64,000 nt of DNA from JBPYCR01 sp051846915 (GCF_051846915.1 NZ_JBPYCR010000008.1:50834-114833); one strand, 5' to 3'. Counted from the first letter of the stretch, positions 1 to 8,878 are shown. Made by a program: numbers and translations. The notes: generated by a model not told the origin, from the letters alone.

Positions 1-324
1 AGGTCGGTGGAAACAGGCTTAACTGTTCATCAAAGGGAAAAAGAACAACTTTCCGTTATATCGGAGTCCATTCACATGATGTGTCGATATACCTTTTGGG
101 AAAGTGAATGTTTGGTACGGGCGATTGCAGCTCAAATGATGATTCATCGGCGAAATATAGCGAGTACCCTTTATCTCGGAACAGGGAAAGATGAAACGGG
201 AGAGCTAACGGCCCATGCTTGGTTACGGAGCGGTCCTTATTATATAACTGGTGGAGAAGGTAGAGAAACGTTTACAACAGTAGCAATGTTCGCAAAAGAG
301 CCAAATGGAGTTGAAAAGGGATGA
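1..324 (+). CDS. Lasso peptide biosynthesis B2 protein (5' truncated)
   Basis: The frame is open to the left edge, so the start lies outside the window; a GTG at 7 is probably internal. B2 proteins are transglutaminase-fold cysteine proteases that remove the leader from a lasso precursor peptide, working with a PqqD-like B1 partner. About 107 residues are visible, against roughly 140-150 for the family. The ECLVRAIAAQ segment carries the likely nucleophile Cys and HAWLRSG the catalytic His, followed by an acidic/Gly segment (YYITGGEG). The stop overlaps the next start (321) by 4 nt. Family assignment rests on this motif order plus the nucleotidyltransferase and ABC exporter downstream, a known lasso-cluster layout in Firmicutes. 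The precursor, cyclase and B1 genes would lie to the left. Confidence 0.82.
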   Translation, partial: RSVETGLTVHQREKEQLSVISESIHMMCRYTFWESECLVRAIAAQMMIHRRNIASTLYLGTGKDETGELTAHAWLRSGPYYITGGEGRETFTTVAMFAKEPNGVEKG

Positions 325-1484
325 ATAAAACATTGAAATTGGAACGTGTTCCATCAGAATTGAAGTATATTTTAACATTGCTTGCGGAGCCTGAAATTGA
401 TGGATACACATTTGAATCGCTTGATTGGAAAGCTTTTTTAAAGCAAGTAAAACACCATCGTATATTTCCACTTTTATACCCTAAAATAAAAAATATTGAC
501 TATGTCCCTAATTATGTCAAACATTCCATGAAGCGTCTCTATGAAAAAAATACATTTCAGATGCTATCTATGTGTGCGGATATCGAACAAATAAACCGCA
601 TATTTACAGGTCATCATATCCGTGTACTATTTATGAAAGGCCCAGTACTGGCACAGCAATTGTACGGAGAAATCTCCAACCGAACATCGAGCGATATTGA
701 CGTACTCATTCCGATTGACAAGCTAGCAATTGCTGAAAAGGCACTTGTCGAAAATGGGTATGAAAAGCATGATTATATCGAAACGGTGCTTGGTGATTGG
801 AAGTGGCGACACCATCATGTTACATATTTTCACGCGGAAGAGAATAAAAAAGTGGAAGTTCATTGGAGATTAAATCCAGGACCGTCCAAGGAACCTAGCT
901 TCACAGAATTATGGGAAAACCGGTGCAATATCAACATGTTCGGGTCATCTGTTTATACATTAAACGAAGAATATTTGTTTTTATTTCTCATTATGCATGG
1001 TGCACGTCATGGGTGGTCGCGTCTCCGCTGGCTTTACGATATAGGGCAGTTGGTCGAACGAAAGCCGGATTGGCAAACTATTTCCAAGCTGCTTAAAAAA
1101 TATGATGCTATTAAGATTGGTGGCCAAGCACTTTATTTGATGAATGTATTATTTTCAACCAGTGAACAATCCATGAAATTGCATCCTCGCTCTCACCAAC
1201 TTGCCCAGTCAACTGTTTTTTACTTAGAGTCAATGATCAATTTACACCATTATCCTATTCCAGAAAAAGTGTCAGACTATCACGCCTCTTACCTATTTTC
1301 GAACATGTCATTCAAGCAAAAGGTGCTTTTTTTATTAAGCTTTTTATACCCGTATCCGGAAGACAAGGAAACATTGCCTTTACCAAATGGATTTCACTTT
1401 TTATATTTTGGATTACGACCTTTTTTAGCGTTGGGGCGAAAACTGAAGAAAAATGCAGTTACGCAAGGAGCGGACTCGGTATGA
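321..1484 (+). CDS. Nucleotidyltransferase family protein of a lasso-type cluster
   Basis: 387 residues resembling the NTP_transf_5 (uncharacterised nucleotidyltransferase) family. The core is residues about 105-140: FMKGPVLAQQLYG, then SSDIDVLIP with the paired aspartates (about D125 and D127) expected to bind metal and nucleotide. EVHWRLN near residue 180 fits the third acidic position. Related genes occur in Bacillus and Paenibacillus lasso peptide clusters, where a nucleotidyl or phosphate modification of the peptide has been proposed; the target here is unknown. It overlaps the B2 gene by 4 nt and the ABC transporter by 4 nt, so the three are translationally coupled. No signal peptide is seen, so it should be cytosolic. 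Confidence 0.75.
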   Translation: MNKTLKLERVPSELKYILTLLAEPEIDGYTFESLDWKAFLKQVKHHRIFPLLYPKIKNIDYVPNYVKHSMKRLYEKNTFQMLSMCADIEQINRIFTGHHIRVLFMKGPVLAQQLYGEISNRTSSDIDVLIPIDKLAIAEKALVENGYEKHDYIETVLGDWKWRHHHVTYFHAEENKKVEVHWRLNPGPSKEPSFTELWENRCNINMFGSSVYTLNEEYLFLFLIMHGARHGWSRLRWLYDIGQLVERKPDWQTISKLLKKYDAIKIGGQALYLMNVLFSTSEQSMKLHPRSHQLAQSTVFYLESMINLHHYPIPEKVSDYHASYLFSNMSFKQKVLFLLSFLYPYPEDKETLPLPNGFHFLYFGLRPFLALGRKLKKNAVTQGADSV

Positions 1485-3277
1485 CAGCAATTGGTTACTT
1501 TTTAAAGAAAATCCATAAATACGCGGGTAAAAGAATGTATTTTAATCTCTTTGGAATGATGCTGATGGGCTTTTTGGAAGGTGGCATTATTTTATTGCTC
1601 GTACCTATGATTAGTATAACTGGAATCGTTGATGTGAACTTGGACGGTATTCCTTTTATGCATTATTTTCAGTTTTTAAAGGAACTTCCGATTTCGACGG
1701 GATTGCCTATTATTTTAAGTGGATTTGTCATCTTAGTCATTGGTCAGCATTTGCTTTATAGACAAATGTCAATTCGTAATACGATCATTCATCAAGGCTT
1801 CTTAAGACATATTCGGACTGAGACATATCAATCCGTTCTTTATTCCAATTGGGATTTTTTTATTAAAAGACGAAAATCAGATATCGTTAACTTACTACGT
1901 ACGGAAATATCCCGTACAACATCAGGAATTAATTCATTACTGCAATTTTTTTCTTCTTTTATTTTTACAATGATACAAGTTGGTCTGGCATTTTTCCTAT
2001 CCGCAAAAATTACTGCACTTGTTTTATGTTGTGGAACGATCTTGCTCATTTTTAATCGGAAGTTTTTTAAAAAGTCACTTGCATTAGGAAGAAGAAACTA
2101 TACGCTTGGAAAAGATTATGTAGCCGGTGTTAGTGAACAAATCAACGGTATGAAAGATGTAAAGAGTAACACACTGGAAGCGTCTCGAATGAACTGGTTT
2201 ATGTCCATTACCGAAAAAATGCAAAATGAACAAGTGAACTATACCAAGTTACGAACAACTTCGCAATTATATTATAAAATAGCATCTGCCATTTTAATTG
2301 CTGTTTTTATTTATATAGCTGTTCAACTGTTTCAAACAGAGGGTGCTCAATTGTTACTCATTGTTGTTATTTTCTCTAGGTTATGGCCGACGATAGCCGA
2401 TATTCAAGCATCGGTTGAAAAAATCGCCACAACCGTGCCGGCTTTTGAAGCCGTAAAACAATTACAAATGGATAGTAAGCGTGCAAAGGAACTCGATGAA
2501 TCAGTCATTAGAGATTCGGGAGTTTACAAACTTAACGAGTCAATCAGATGCCAACGCTTGTCTTTTCGTTACGATAAAAAGCGCCCCTCATATGCATTAA
2601 ATAATATCAATCTTGTTATTCGTGCTAATGAAATGACGGCAGTCGTCGGCAAATCGGGTGCCGGTAAAAGCACACTTATTGATATATTAATGGGGTTGAA
2701 TGAACCGGAGGACGGACACATACTAATTGATGGAGCACCTTTGGAGAGAAGAAATCTCATTGCGTGGCGCCGAGCAGTCAGCTATGTTCCACAAGATCCC
2801 TTTTTATTTAATGCAACGATTAGGGAAAACTTGCAGCTTGTGATGGAGGAAGCAGATGAAAAAGAGATGTGGAAAGCGCTGGAATTTTCGTCTGCAGCTG
2901 AATTTGTACGCAATCTTCCCCAAGGATTAGATACGCTAGTCGGAGATAGAGGAATGAAACTCTCAGGTGGAGAACGACAGCGACTTGTTCTTGCACGAGC
3001 CATTCTGCGCAAACCATCTATTCTTATACTTGATGAAGCAACAAGCTCGCTTGATACGGATAATGAGGCAAGAATCCAAGCGGCGCTGGAGGGCTTGAAA
3101 GGGAAGATGACAATCGTTGTTATTGCACATCGGTTATCAACAATCCAGCATGCAGACCAGGTTATCGTATTAGATCAGGGGAATGTCATTCAAAACGGGG
3201 GTTTTTCCCAATTGTCCAAAGATCGTCAAGGTGTCTTTCGGCATTTGCTGCATAACCAAATCGGTGCAACGAGATAA
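1481..3277 (+). CDS. ABC exporter with fused permease and ATPase (lasso peptide export)
   Basis: 598 residues: an N-terminal exporter-type membrane domain (about 1-320, several hydrophobic helices) fused to a C-terminal ATPase. Walker A GKSGAGKST lies near residue 389, the Q-loop in VPQDPFLF, the signature LSGGERQRL near 493, Walker B ILILDEA near 516 and the switch His in IAHRLST. This half-transporter layout should homodimerise and pump a hydrophobic or peptide substrate outwards. In lasso clusters the equivalent D protein exports the mature peptide and gives self-immunity. No N-terminal peptidase C39 domain is present, which fits leader removal by B2. It overlaps the upstream gene by 4 nt; the next gene starts 27 nt on. 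Confidence 0.85.
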   Translation: MTAIGYFLKKIHKYAGKRMYFNLFGMMLMGFLEGGIILLLVPMISITGIVDVNLDGIPFMHYFQFLKELPISTGLPIILSGFVILVIGQHLLYRQMSIRNTIIHQGFLRHIRTETYQSVLYSNWDFFIKRRKSDIVNLLRTEISRTTSGINSLLQFFSSFIFTMIQVGLAFFLSAKITALVLCCGTILLIFNRKFFKKSLALGRRNYTLGKDYVAGVSEQINGMKDVKSNTLEASRMNWFMSITEKMQNEQVNYTKLRTTSQLYYKIASAILIAVFIYIAVQLFQTEGAQLLLIVVIFSRLWPTIADIQASVEKIATTVPAFEAVKQLQMDSKRAKELDESVIRDSGVYKLNESIRCQRLSFRYDKKRPSYALNNINLVIRANEMTAVVGKSGAGKSTLIDILMGLNEPEDGHILIDGAPLERRNLIAWRRAVSYVPQDPFLFNATIRENLQLVMEEADEKEMWKALEFSSAAEFVRNLPQGLDTLVGDRGMKLSGGERQRLVLARAILRKPSILILDEATSSLDTDNEARIQAALEGLKGKMTIVVIAHRLSTIQHADQVIVLDQGNVIQNGGFSQLSKDRQGVFRHLLHNQIGATR

Positions 3278-3304
3278 ATCGTGTAACAAGGTGGAGGATT
3301 TTCG

Positions 3305-4288
3305 GTGAGTAAAATAAAAAAAGGCTTTGTTGTCTTAATCGTTGCCCTAGTATGTCTATTTGTATTTATGTTTTGGGACAATGAACGGATCACAGTTCGG
3401 GAACAAGCGATTGTTCTGGAAAATTTACCGGACGCGCTGGATGATTACACAATCCTGCAAGTCAGTGATCTGCACGATAAAATGTTTGGGAAAAACCAGC
3501 ACAGATTGGCAAACGTCATTAATTCACTTGATTTTGATGCGATTGTGTTTACGGGAGATATGGTTGACGATGCGGAAAAGTTAGAAGAAGACGTGCCTTT
3601 TTTTATTTTGCTCGACCAACTTGATCATCAGGACAACCGTTTCTTTGTACTTGGAAATGATGATCCGCCAAGCTATGACGTAAGCCCTGTTTTGGAAAAG
3701 AGTTTCTTTATCAAAGAATTGGAAAAAAGAGGAGTGCAGTTTGTAGAATCTGTCTTGACTGTTGAACAAGGAGATGCGCGTGTTCATTTTGCGAATGTGG
3801 AATTATCCCTAGTGAAGAAAAAGGATTATGTTAGCACGATTAATGGGGTTGATTATAAAGACTATATGAAGACAGAAGCGTACAAAAGTCATGAGAGAAA
3901 AAACTGGGCAAAGACGGCCGTTTTTGAACAAGCTGGAGAAAAGGATGTATTCATTGGGCTGACCCACTACCCAATTTCGGATATTCGTTATGACTATATT
4001 AAAAATGATTCAAAAACAATTTGGCGCGATTTTGATGTCATCCTTGCTGGTCATTACCACGGGGGACAAATCCGTCTCCCCTTTTTAGGAGCCATGTTTA
4101 TTCCTGATCCGTGGTACGAACCGAACAGCTTTTTTCCACCGCAGGATCGTGTGCAAGGATTATGGGAAGTAGGGGAAACACAGCAATATGTCAGTGCTGG
4201 CCTTGGTACGAGCGAAGCGATTCCGTTTTTGAAATTTCGATTATTCAATCCACCTGAAATTAACATCTTAACGTTGAAACGAAAATGA
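3305..4288 (+). CDS. Membrane-anchored metallophosphoesterase
   Basis: 327 residues of the calcineurin-like phosphoesterase superfamily (YkuE/YaeI-like). Residues 7-24 form an N-terminal hydrophobic anchor, which places the domain outside the membrane. Metal-site motifs appear in order: SDLHD (D55, H57), FTGDMVDD (D85), LGNDD (N118), GLTHYP, and AGHYHGGQ near the C-terminus. The usual GNHD/E motif reads GNDD, so the His that contacts phosphate is replaced by Asp; this may change activity. Starts with GTG behind GGTGGAGG. It follows the lasso exporter by 27 nt and may be co-transcribed, but its family does not imply a role in peptide production. Substrate unknown. Confidence 0.8.
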   Translation: MSKIKKGFVVLIVALVCLFVFMFWDNERITVREQAIVLENLPDALDDYTILQVSDLHDKMFGKNQHRLANVINSLDFDAIVFTGDMVDDAEKLEEDVPFFILLDQLDHQDNRFFVLGNDDPPSYDVSPVLEKSFFIKELEKRGVQFVESVLTVEQGDARVHFANVELSLVKKKDYVSTINGVDYKDYMKTEAYKSHERKNWAKTAVFEQAGEKDVFIGLTHYPISDIRYDYIKNDSKTIWRDFDVILAGHYHGGQIRLPFLGAMFIPDPWYEPNSFFPPQDRVQGLWEVGETQQYVSAGLGTSEAIPFLKFRLFNPPEINILTLKRK

Positions 4289-4402
4289 TGGTACAAGTTT
4301 TAACTTCTTAAAAAGTCTCATACTATTACTTGCAAACTGAAGCTTCTAAGAAAGTAAAGCTTCGAACGAAATATAGGAGAGTTTCTGTGTGCAAATGAAA
4401 AG

Positions 4403-4426
4403 TCGGCATCACAGAATGTGTGCCGA
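4403..4426. other. Hairpin 3' of the phosphoesterase gene
   Basis: TCGGCATCACA and TGTGTGCCGA can pair around a GAA loop. Neither strand has a clean T-run directly after it, so it is a weak terminator candidate for the plus-strand gene ending at 4288. The rest of 4289-4437 shows no gene. Confidence 0.35.
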
Positions 4427-4437
4427 TAGGGTTATTT

Positions 4438-4592
4438 AAAGGTCATAAAATATAAAATTTTGTTCATAGCTGTCTAGCTTAAGCGCCCAGCCCCTCGAGG
4501 TCTTAAGCAAAAACTCTTCGTGGCAATAACCGCCACTACGATTTCTTGCTTAAGCTATGCCTGCGGCTGACCAGGGCGCTTGCGCTTTTCTT
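4438..4592 (+). repeat. Interspersed palindromic repeat, copy R1
   Basis: About 155 bp, running from an AT-rich head (AAAGGTCATAAAATATAAAA) through TGTCTAGCTTAAGCGCCCAG to GGGCGCTTGCGCTTTTCTT. The element folds on itself: AGCGCCC pairs with GGGCGCT at the base, CTTAAGCAA with TTGCTTAAG inside, and a GTGGC/GCCAC stem at the tip. Its CTTTTCTT end stops 3 nt from the stop codon of the minus-strand yutJ-like gene. Further copies are at 29574, 32137, 41607, 45531 and 46753. No transposase gene is associated. Confidence 0.9.
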
Positions 4593-4595
4593 TTT

Positions 4596-5657
4596 CTAAT
4601 GCCGTTTATGCAGCCAGAGTACGCCTGACTTTGCAAGGCGTGGTAATAGTCCAGTTAAAGATTTTTGGAACATGCTTCCAAATCCGTCCGATTTCCCTAA
4701 TGAACCTAAAGTACCTCGGAGTCGGATCTCCTTTGGCTTTTTTGGCTCTTTGTTATGGAAAATATCATGAAGAACTTCTGCAAGCTGTTCTCCCTGCTGT
4801 CCCGCTAATTGCCCACTTGGAGAAAACTCAGAGGATGCGCAATCTCCGATGACGTACACATTCGGTTGAGTCGGGACTTGGTAAAAGTTATTGACTACAA
4901 TTTTTTCTTGCTCATCTTTTTCAAATGGCAATTCACGAACGAGATGATGCGGCTGAACGCCTGCAGTCCATATTGTGACATCATTTACATAACATACACC
5001 ATTGTTGCAAACCCCATCTTTTTCTACATATTCCACATTAGCGTGATGCAGAACATCTACATCATTTCGAATGAACCAATCTGCAACATAAGCTTGTACT
5101 TTTGGATCAAAAGCGCTTAGAACAGAAGCCCCGCGATCAAGTAGTCGAATATTTAAATCTGGACGGCTTTCTCTGACTTCAGAAGCAACCTCAATACCGC
5201 TTAACCCTGCCCCGACAATAGATACCTTACCATAAGCTTTTAGATTTCCAACGGCAAGCCCGGCATGTCGGGCCTTTGAGAAGGTTTGCACACTTTCTGT
5301 GAACGCTTCTGCTCCTTCTATTCCATGGTAATTATCTTCGCATCCGATTCCTATGACTAAATAATCGTAGGTAACAGGATCGCTTTTATCTTTAAAGGTT
5401 AATTGTTGGTTTTCTATATCAATGGCATTCACTTCTGCGAAGACATATTTTACATGATCATTGGTTGGGAAAGCTGAACGTACATCTGTATCCGCAGAAG
5501 TTCCGGCTACAATGGTATAAAATTCCGTTTTCATCGAATGATATGGATTCTTATCAACAACAATAATTTCCAAATCTTCGGGCAAATGTTGGTTTATTAA
5601 TCCATACAACAATTTGATCCCACCATAACCGCCGCCCAGTATTACTAATCTTTTCAT
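4596..5657 (-). CDS. yutJ: YutJ-type NAD(P)H dehydrogenase (type II, FAD)
   Basis: 353 residues. The N-terminal FAD-binding motif is LGGGYGG (residues 7-13), followed by an acidic strand end (IIVVDKNPYH). A second dinucleotide-binding GAGLSGIE near residues 153-160 binds NAD(P)H. YVIGDCAS near residue 270 is the second FAD contact. Type II NADH dehydrogenases pass electrons from NADH to quinone at the inner membrane face without pumping ions. Similarity to Bacillus subtilis YutJ is strong through the first 120 residues and the C-terminal LGSLGK segment. ATG start with an upstream GGGG-type binding site. The stop (TAG) is followed at once by the conserved end of repeat R1. Confidence 0.85.
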   Translation of the reverse strand: MKRLVILGGGYGGIKLLYGLINQHLPEDLEIIVVDKNPYHSMKTEFYTIVAGTSADTDVRSAFPTNDHVKYVFAEVNAIDIENQQLTFKDKSDPVTYDYLVIGIGCEDNYHGIEGAEAFTESVQTFSKARHAGLAVGNLKAYGKVSIVGAGLSGIEVASEVRESRPDLNIRLLDRGASVLSAFDPKVQAYVADWFIRNDVDVLHHANVEYVEKDGVCNNGVCYVNDVTIWTAGVQPHHLVRELPFEKDEQEKIVVNNFYQVPTQPNVYVIGDCASSEFSPSGQLAGQQGEQLAEVLHDIFHNKEPKKPKEIRLRGTLGSLGKSDGFGSMFQKSLTGLLPRLAKSGVLWLHKRH

Positions 5658-5785
5658 CAGATGACCCCGCTTTTCATAGACATATTTTAAAACTCCTCAA
5701 TCCGTTCGAGGTAGTTTACGCTTTGCACTAAGCGTAACAAAAAATGAATAATAACTCTAGCAATTTTGCGCGAATGAAGATAAGA

Positions 5786-7021
5786 CTAGTTGGTGGCGTA
5801 CCAATTGCTGATCTTTTCATCAGAAGGCAGTAGAAAAGATAACAAACCGAGCAAAGGCAAAAAGGAAATCACCAGCATTGTAGGAGTTAGCCCGAACCAA
5901 TCAATAAGTGAACCGAGTGCAACAGATCCAACCGCACCCATTCCAAATGCCAACCCGATAATTAAGCCGGACATCGTCCCAATTTTTCCCGGAATTAATT
6001 CTTGTGCATACACGACTGCAACAGAAAAACTGGATAACAATAAAAAACCGATTAAACCGAGCACGAGTAACGCGATTATAGGACCGGCATAAGGCAACAA
6101 AATCGCAAGTGGCGCCGGTATTAATAAAGAAGTAATAATGATATTTCGCTTTCCAAATCGATCTGCAAGCGGACCGCCCAAAAACGTTCCCAATGCCCCC
6201 ATAAATAAAAAGGTGAAAATATAAATTTGTGCTTGGGCGATGGACAGTCCATAACCGTCAATCGCATAGAATGCATAAAAATTGGAAATGGCACTATGAT
6301 ACCAAGAACGAGCAAAAACAATAAATACAAGAACAATGACAGCATTTTTAATCGCCTTGGATACTCCGGCATCTTTTTGACCGGAAGCTTTGGAAGTTGA
6401 TTTGGTTTTGGTGTAAGCGGCGATTTGCTCTTTATACCATTTTGCAATATAAGTAAGAAATAGAACCGCTAAAAAAGCAATAAATGTGAACCAAATCGCT
6501 CCTATTTGTCCTAATGGAACGAGAATTAAGGCAGTAATAATCGGTGCGAGCGCCTGACCACTATTGCCGCCAACTTGATATATGGATTGAGCTAAACCTC
6601 TCCTTGTTCCCGCCGCTAAAAATGCAACGCGGGAACCTTCGGGATGAAAAATTGCAGATCCTAAGCCAATAAAAATAACGCTAATGAGGATTGTCCAGAA
6701 ATTAGGAGCAAGCGCTAATCCGAGCATGCCAAACATGCTGGACATAAGACCAATCGGAAGCGCATATGGCATTGGGCGTTTATCGGTGTACATTCCTACA
6801 GCAGGCTGCATGACAGATGAGACCATATTTACAGTAAAAGCAATGAGCCCAAGCTGTGTAAAACTTAATCCCAGTGATTTTTCTAATATAGGGAACATTG
6901 CTGGGATAACAGCTTGTATGGAGTCGTTTAACAAGTGACAAAGACCTATGATAAGTAAAATAGAATAGATTGTTTTGCTTTCCGGCCTTTGTTTGGATAG
7001 GATGCTTGCTGGCTTACTCAA
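5786..7021 (-). CDS. MFS exporter of the fosmidomycin-resistance (Fsr) type
   Basis: 411 residues with about 12 hydrophobic helices, two six-helix halves and a charged loop near residues 200-225. The N-terminal half has GLCHLLNDSIQAVIPAMFP and the DKRP loop after helix 2; the second half has GGPLADRFGKRN, the equivalent conserved MFS loop. This pattern matches the fosmidomycin-resistance family of drug:proton antiporters, but the natural substrate is unknown. The start is TTG at 7021, supported by GAAGG 8 nt upstream. It is transcribed alone, with a palindromic site about 110 nt upstream. Confidence 0.8.
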   Translation of the reverse strand: MSKPASILSKQRPESKTIYSILLIIGLCHLLNDSIQAVIPAMFPILEKSLGLSFTQLGLIAFTVNMVSSVMQPAVGMYTDKRPMPYALPIGLMSSMFGMLGLALAPNFWTILISVIFIGLGSAIFHPEGSRVAFLAAGTRRGLAQSIYQVGGNSGQALAPIITALILVPLGQIGAIWFTFIAFLAVLFLTYIAKWYKEQIAAYTKTKSTSKASGQKDAGVSKAIKNAVIVLVFIVFARSWYHSAISNFYAFYAIDGYGLSIAQAQIYIFTFLFMGALGTFLGGPLADRFGKRNIIITSLLIPAPLAILLPYAGPIIALLVLGLIGFLLLSSFSVAVVYAQELIPGKIGTMSGLIIGLAFGMGAVGSVALGSLIDWFGLTPTMLVISFLPLLGLLSFLLPSDEKISNWYATN

Positions 7022-7129
7022 ATAATTACCTTCTCTCTATTTCTTTCTCGCATAATTGAATTGTTGTTCTTTTATGAAAGATACCATAATTTCATTGACA
7101 ACGCATGTATAAACGCTCGGAAACGGATG

Positions 7130-7151
7130 TGTGTTTAATAAAATAAACACA
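7130..7151. promoter_or_regulatory. Inverted repeat upstream of the MFS exporter
   Basis: TGTGTTTA and TAAACACA form perfect 8-bp arms around a 6-nt AT spacer, about 110 nt upstream of the exporter start at 7021. The size and symmetry suit a dimeric regulator. I cannot assign the protein. The rest of the 485-nt gap 7022-7506 holds a terminator at its right end and no gene that I can support. Confidence 0.45.
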
Positions 7152-7430
7152 TATACTCGTTCTTTTGTGCAATGGCTTTTTAAATGTAGGAGTGCATCTT
7201 ACAATCTGAAATACATCGTGATATAAAGAGGAACCTATCTACTTAGATGAAGAAAGATGAAAAGTTTTAAAAATGCCTATAAACAGTAGTCTCGTGGAAT
7301 TAACATAGAAGGGTTATAAGTGCATAGTATAATAAAGGGTGCCCAGGCTGATCATAGAAAGTATATCTTTTACTAAATAGTACCTCGAAAACGATTAAAT
7401 AGGATAACAAGAATAGTAACTTATTACACC

Positions 7431-7459
7431 AAAAAACGCTCAAGTTATGAGCGTTTTTT
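7431..7459 (-). terminator. Terminator of the nitrite reductase gene
   Basis: AAAAAACGCTCA and TGAGCGTTTTTT pair around AGTTA. Read on the minus strand it lies about 48 nt after the nirK stop and ends in a six-T run. The A-run on the other side makes it potentially bidirectional. Confidence 0.85.
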
Positions 7460-7506
7460 CTGAAACTAACCTTAATTATTAACAGATGGAGGTGTTAAAT
7501 GGTACG

Positions 7507-8535
7507 TTATTCAGCTGTAACTTCTATGGTTCCAACTGCCCCTTTTGTCGCATGATTGAATTGATGCGTAACAAATGGATAGGTGCCTTCTTCATTTAGT
7601 GTGAATTCTACAACTGCTCCACCACTTGCTGGCAACATGACGGTCTGCATTCCTTCAAAGTGGTTCGCTGGATTTCCATCGAGATAAACGTCCTCCATAA
7701 TCGTACCAACGACGTGGAAAGAGCTTACTTCGTTCGGACCGACATTATTTATATAAAGCCGTATTTTATCACCGGCTTTTGCTTTCAATGGCTCATCCTT
7801 CAACGCAGTGACCGTTCCGTTTGTATTTGGTTGTCCTTCATGCAAGGCTTTAGCAGAGAAGACGACTTGGCTAGGAACTCCATTTGTCATATTATCCAAA
7901 TCATTGTATTTATACCATTCGTTTTGAATAACGACATATTCTTGATCAATTTCATTATCAGTAGGGAATCCGTCTTTCGGTTTTACGATGATAACGCCGT
8001 GCATTCCGTTAGCTATATGAGATAATACTGGATCGGTTGCACAATGATACATAAATACGCCTGGTGTAGATGTTGGAAAAGAAAACGTTCCATCCTCATT
8101 TGGTGCAACATCAGCAAATCCAATGTCAGGGTTCGTATGAACGGCGTGTAAATCGATACTGTGTGGAATCGCCGGATCCATATTGTCGAGCGTAAAGTGT
8201 AGATTATCTCCTTCTTCTACAACAATGAGCGGTCCAGGAGCTTCCCCGTTAAAGGTCCACGCTTTGTACTTATAACCTGGTTCAATTTCAATATCAGTTA
8301 TTTGTGTCGTCATTTCTATATAAACATCTTTTCCATCACGTTCTATTTTAAGTGGAATTGGATCTTGATTTAAGTCTTGGTGAGGTTTTATAACTTCTGT
8401 TTCTGCATGTACTTTTTGATCAGATTGCAATTCATTTGGTTCGGTTTGTTCCAGTTGGGTTGTACCACAGGCAGAGAGCAACAGGACGGCAGCACTTATT
8501 CCAACAGTTGCGCGAAATGTAATTTTTTTAAACAT
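7507..8535 (-). CDS. nirK: Copper-containing nitrite reductase, lipoprotein form
   Basis: 342 residues with two cupredoxin domains. The signal peptide ends in a lipobox, LLSAC, giving a lipid-anchored Cys23, as expected for a Gram-positive enzyme facing outwards. Type 1 copper ligands are H125, C165, H173 and M178; type 2 ligands are H130, H164 and H324. The catalytic Asp (IPHSIDLH, D128) and second-sphere His (SFHVVG, H274) are present. It reduces nitrite to nitric oxide in denitrification or in nitrite detoxification. No nor or nos genes are in the window. The 5' region carries an Fnr-type site placed for activation, so expression under oxygen limitation is likely. Confidence 0.93.
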   Translation of the reverse strand: MFKKITFRATVGISAAVLLLSACGTTQLEQTEPNELQSDQKVHAETEVIKPHQDLNQDPIPLKIERDGKDVYIEMTTQITDIEIEPGYKYKAWTFNGEAPGPLIVVEEGDNLHFTLDNMDPAIPHSIDLHAVHTNPDIGFADVAPNEDGTFSFPTSTPGVFMYHCATDPVLSHIANGMHGVIIVKPKDGFPTDNEIDQEYVVIQNEWYKYNDLDNMTNGVPSQVVFSAKALHEGQPNTNGTVTALKDEPLKAKAGDKIRLYINNVGPNEVSSFHVVGTIMEDVYLDGNPANHFEGMQTVMLPASGGAVVEFTLNEEGTYPFVTHQFNHATKGAVGTIEVTAE

Positions 8536-8571
8536 GCTTGCTCACCTCTCTGGATATTTATTTTTTAATTT

Positions 8572-8586
8572 AATAAGGGCCTTATT
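8572..8586. promoter_or_regulatory. Palindrome in the nirK leader
   Basis: AATAAGG and CCTTATT form a perfect 15-nt palindrome centred on one G, between the inferred nirK transcription start and the nirK ATG. It could be a repressor operator (for example for a nitric-oxide-responsive regulator) or a leader hairpin. The regulator is not identified. Confidence 0.4.
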
Positions 8587-8613
8587 GTGTTTGGTAGAGG
8601 TCTTTCTTAACCT

Positions 8614-8663
8614 CACTTATAGTATAGGGTATTCAATATATATCGCTTGTGATTTAGATCACA
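8614..8663 (-). promoter_or_regulatory. nirK promoter with Fnr/CRP-type site
   Basis: TGTGA-N6-TCACA is a perfect Fnr/CRP-family palindrome at 8648-8663. On the minus strand a TATACT -10 box lies at 8626-8621, which puts the start of transcription near 8614. The palindrome centre (8655.5) is then about 41.5 nt upstream, the standard class II activator position. Bacillus Fnr uses this consensus, so anaerobic activation is the natural reading. Confidence 0.75.
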
Positions 8664-8795
8664 AAATTGACCTCAATTATGAACAAACAGTGAATGCTAA
8701 TCGGAATTCATATAAGGTCCCTATAGTGTAGATTGAGTATAATTTGTTTCCAAGGGAATAATTTGACTTTCCCTTTTTGTGAAAAGATGAGCATA

Positions 8796-8823
8796 TTGTT
8801 TTTAAATTATATTCGTGTACACT
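8796..8823 (+). promoter_or_regulatory. Candidate sigma-A promoter for the PfkB kinase
   Basis: TTGTTT, 16 nt, then TACACT, about 55 nt upstream of the kinase start. With the nirK promoter this accounts for the 343-nt divergent gap 8536-8878. Moderate match only. Confidence 0.4.
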
Positions 8824-8878
8824 AAAAAGTAAGAAAATTTTAATAAAGGGAGAACTTAGATTCGAAGGAGGGAAAAAG

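Noticed and set aside
4471..4592. Repeat R1 as an intact insertion sequence or a CRISPR repeat.
   Set aside because: No transposase, no regularly spaced array and no spacers; the element is dispersed and self-complementary, more like a MITE or REP-type element.
4809..5120. Plus-strand frame of about 100 codons opposite the yutJ-like gene.
   Set aside because: It is antisense to a clear gene, has no family pattern and no good ribosome binding site; the same applies to many antisense frames in the mrp, fdhF, gdhA and nrd genes.
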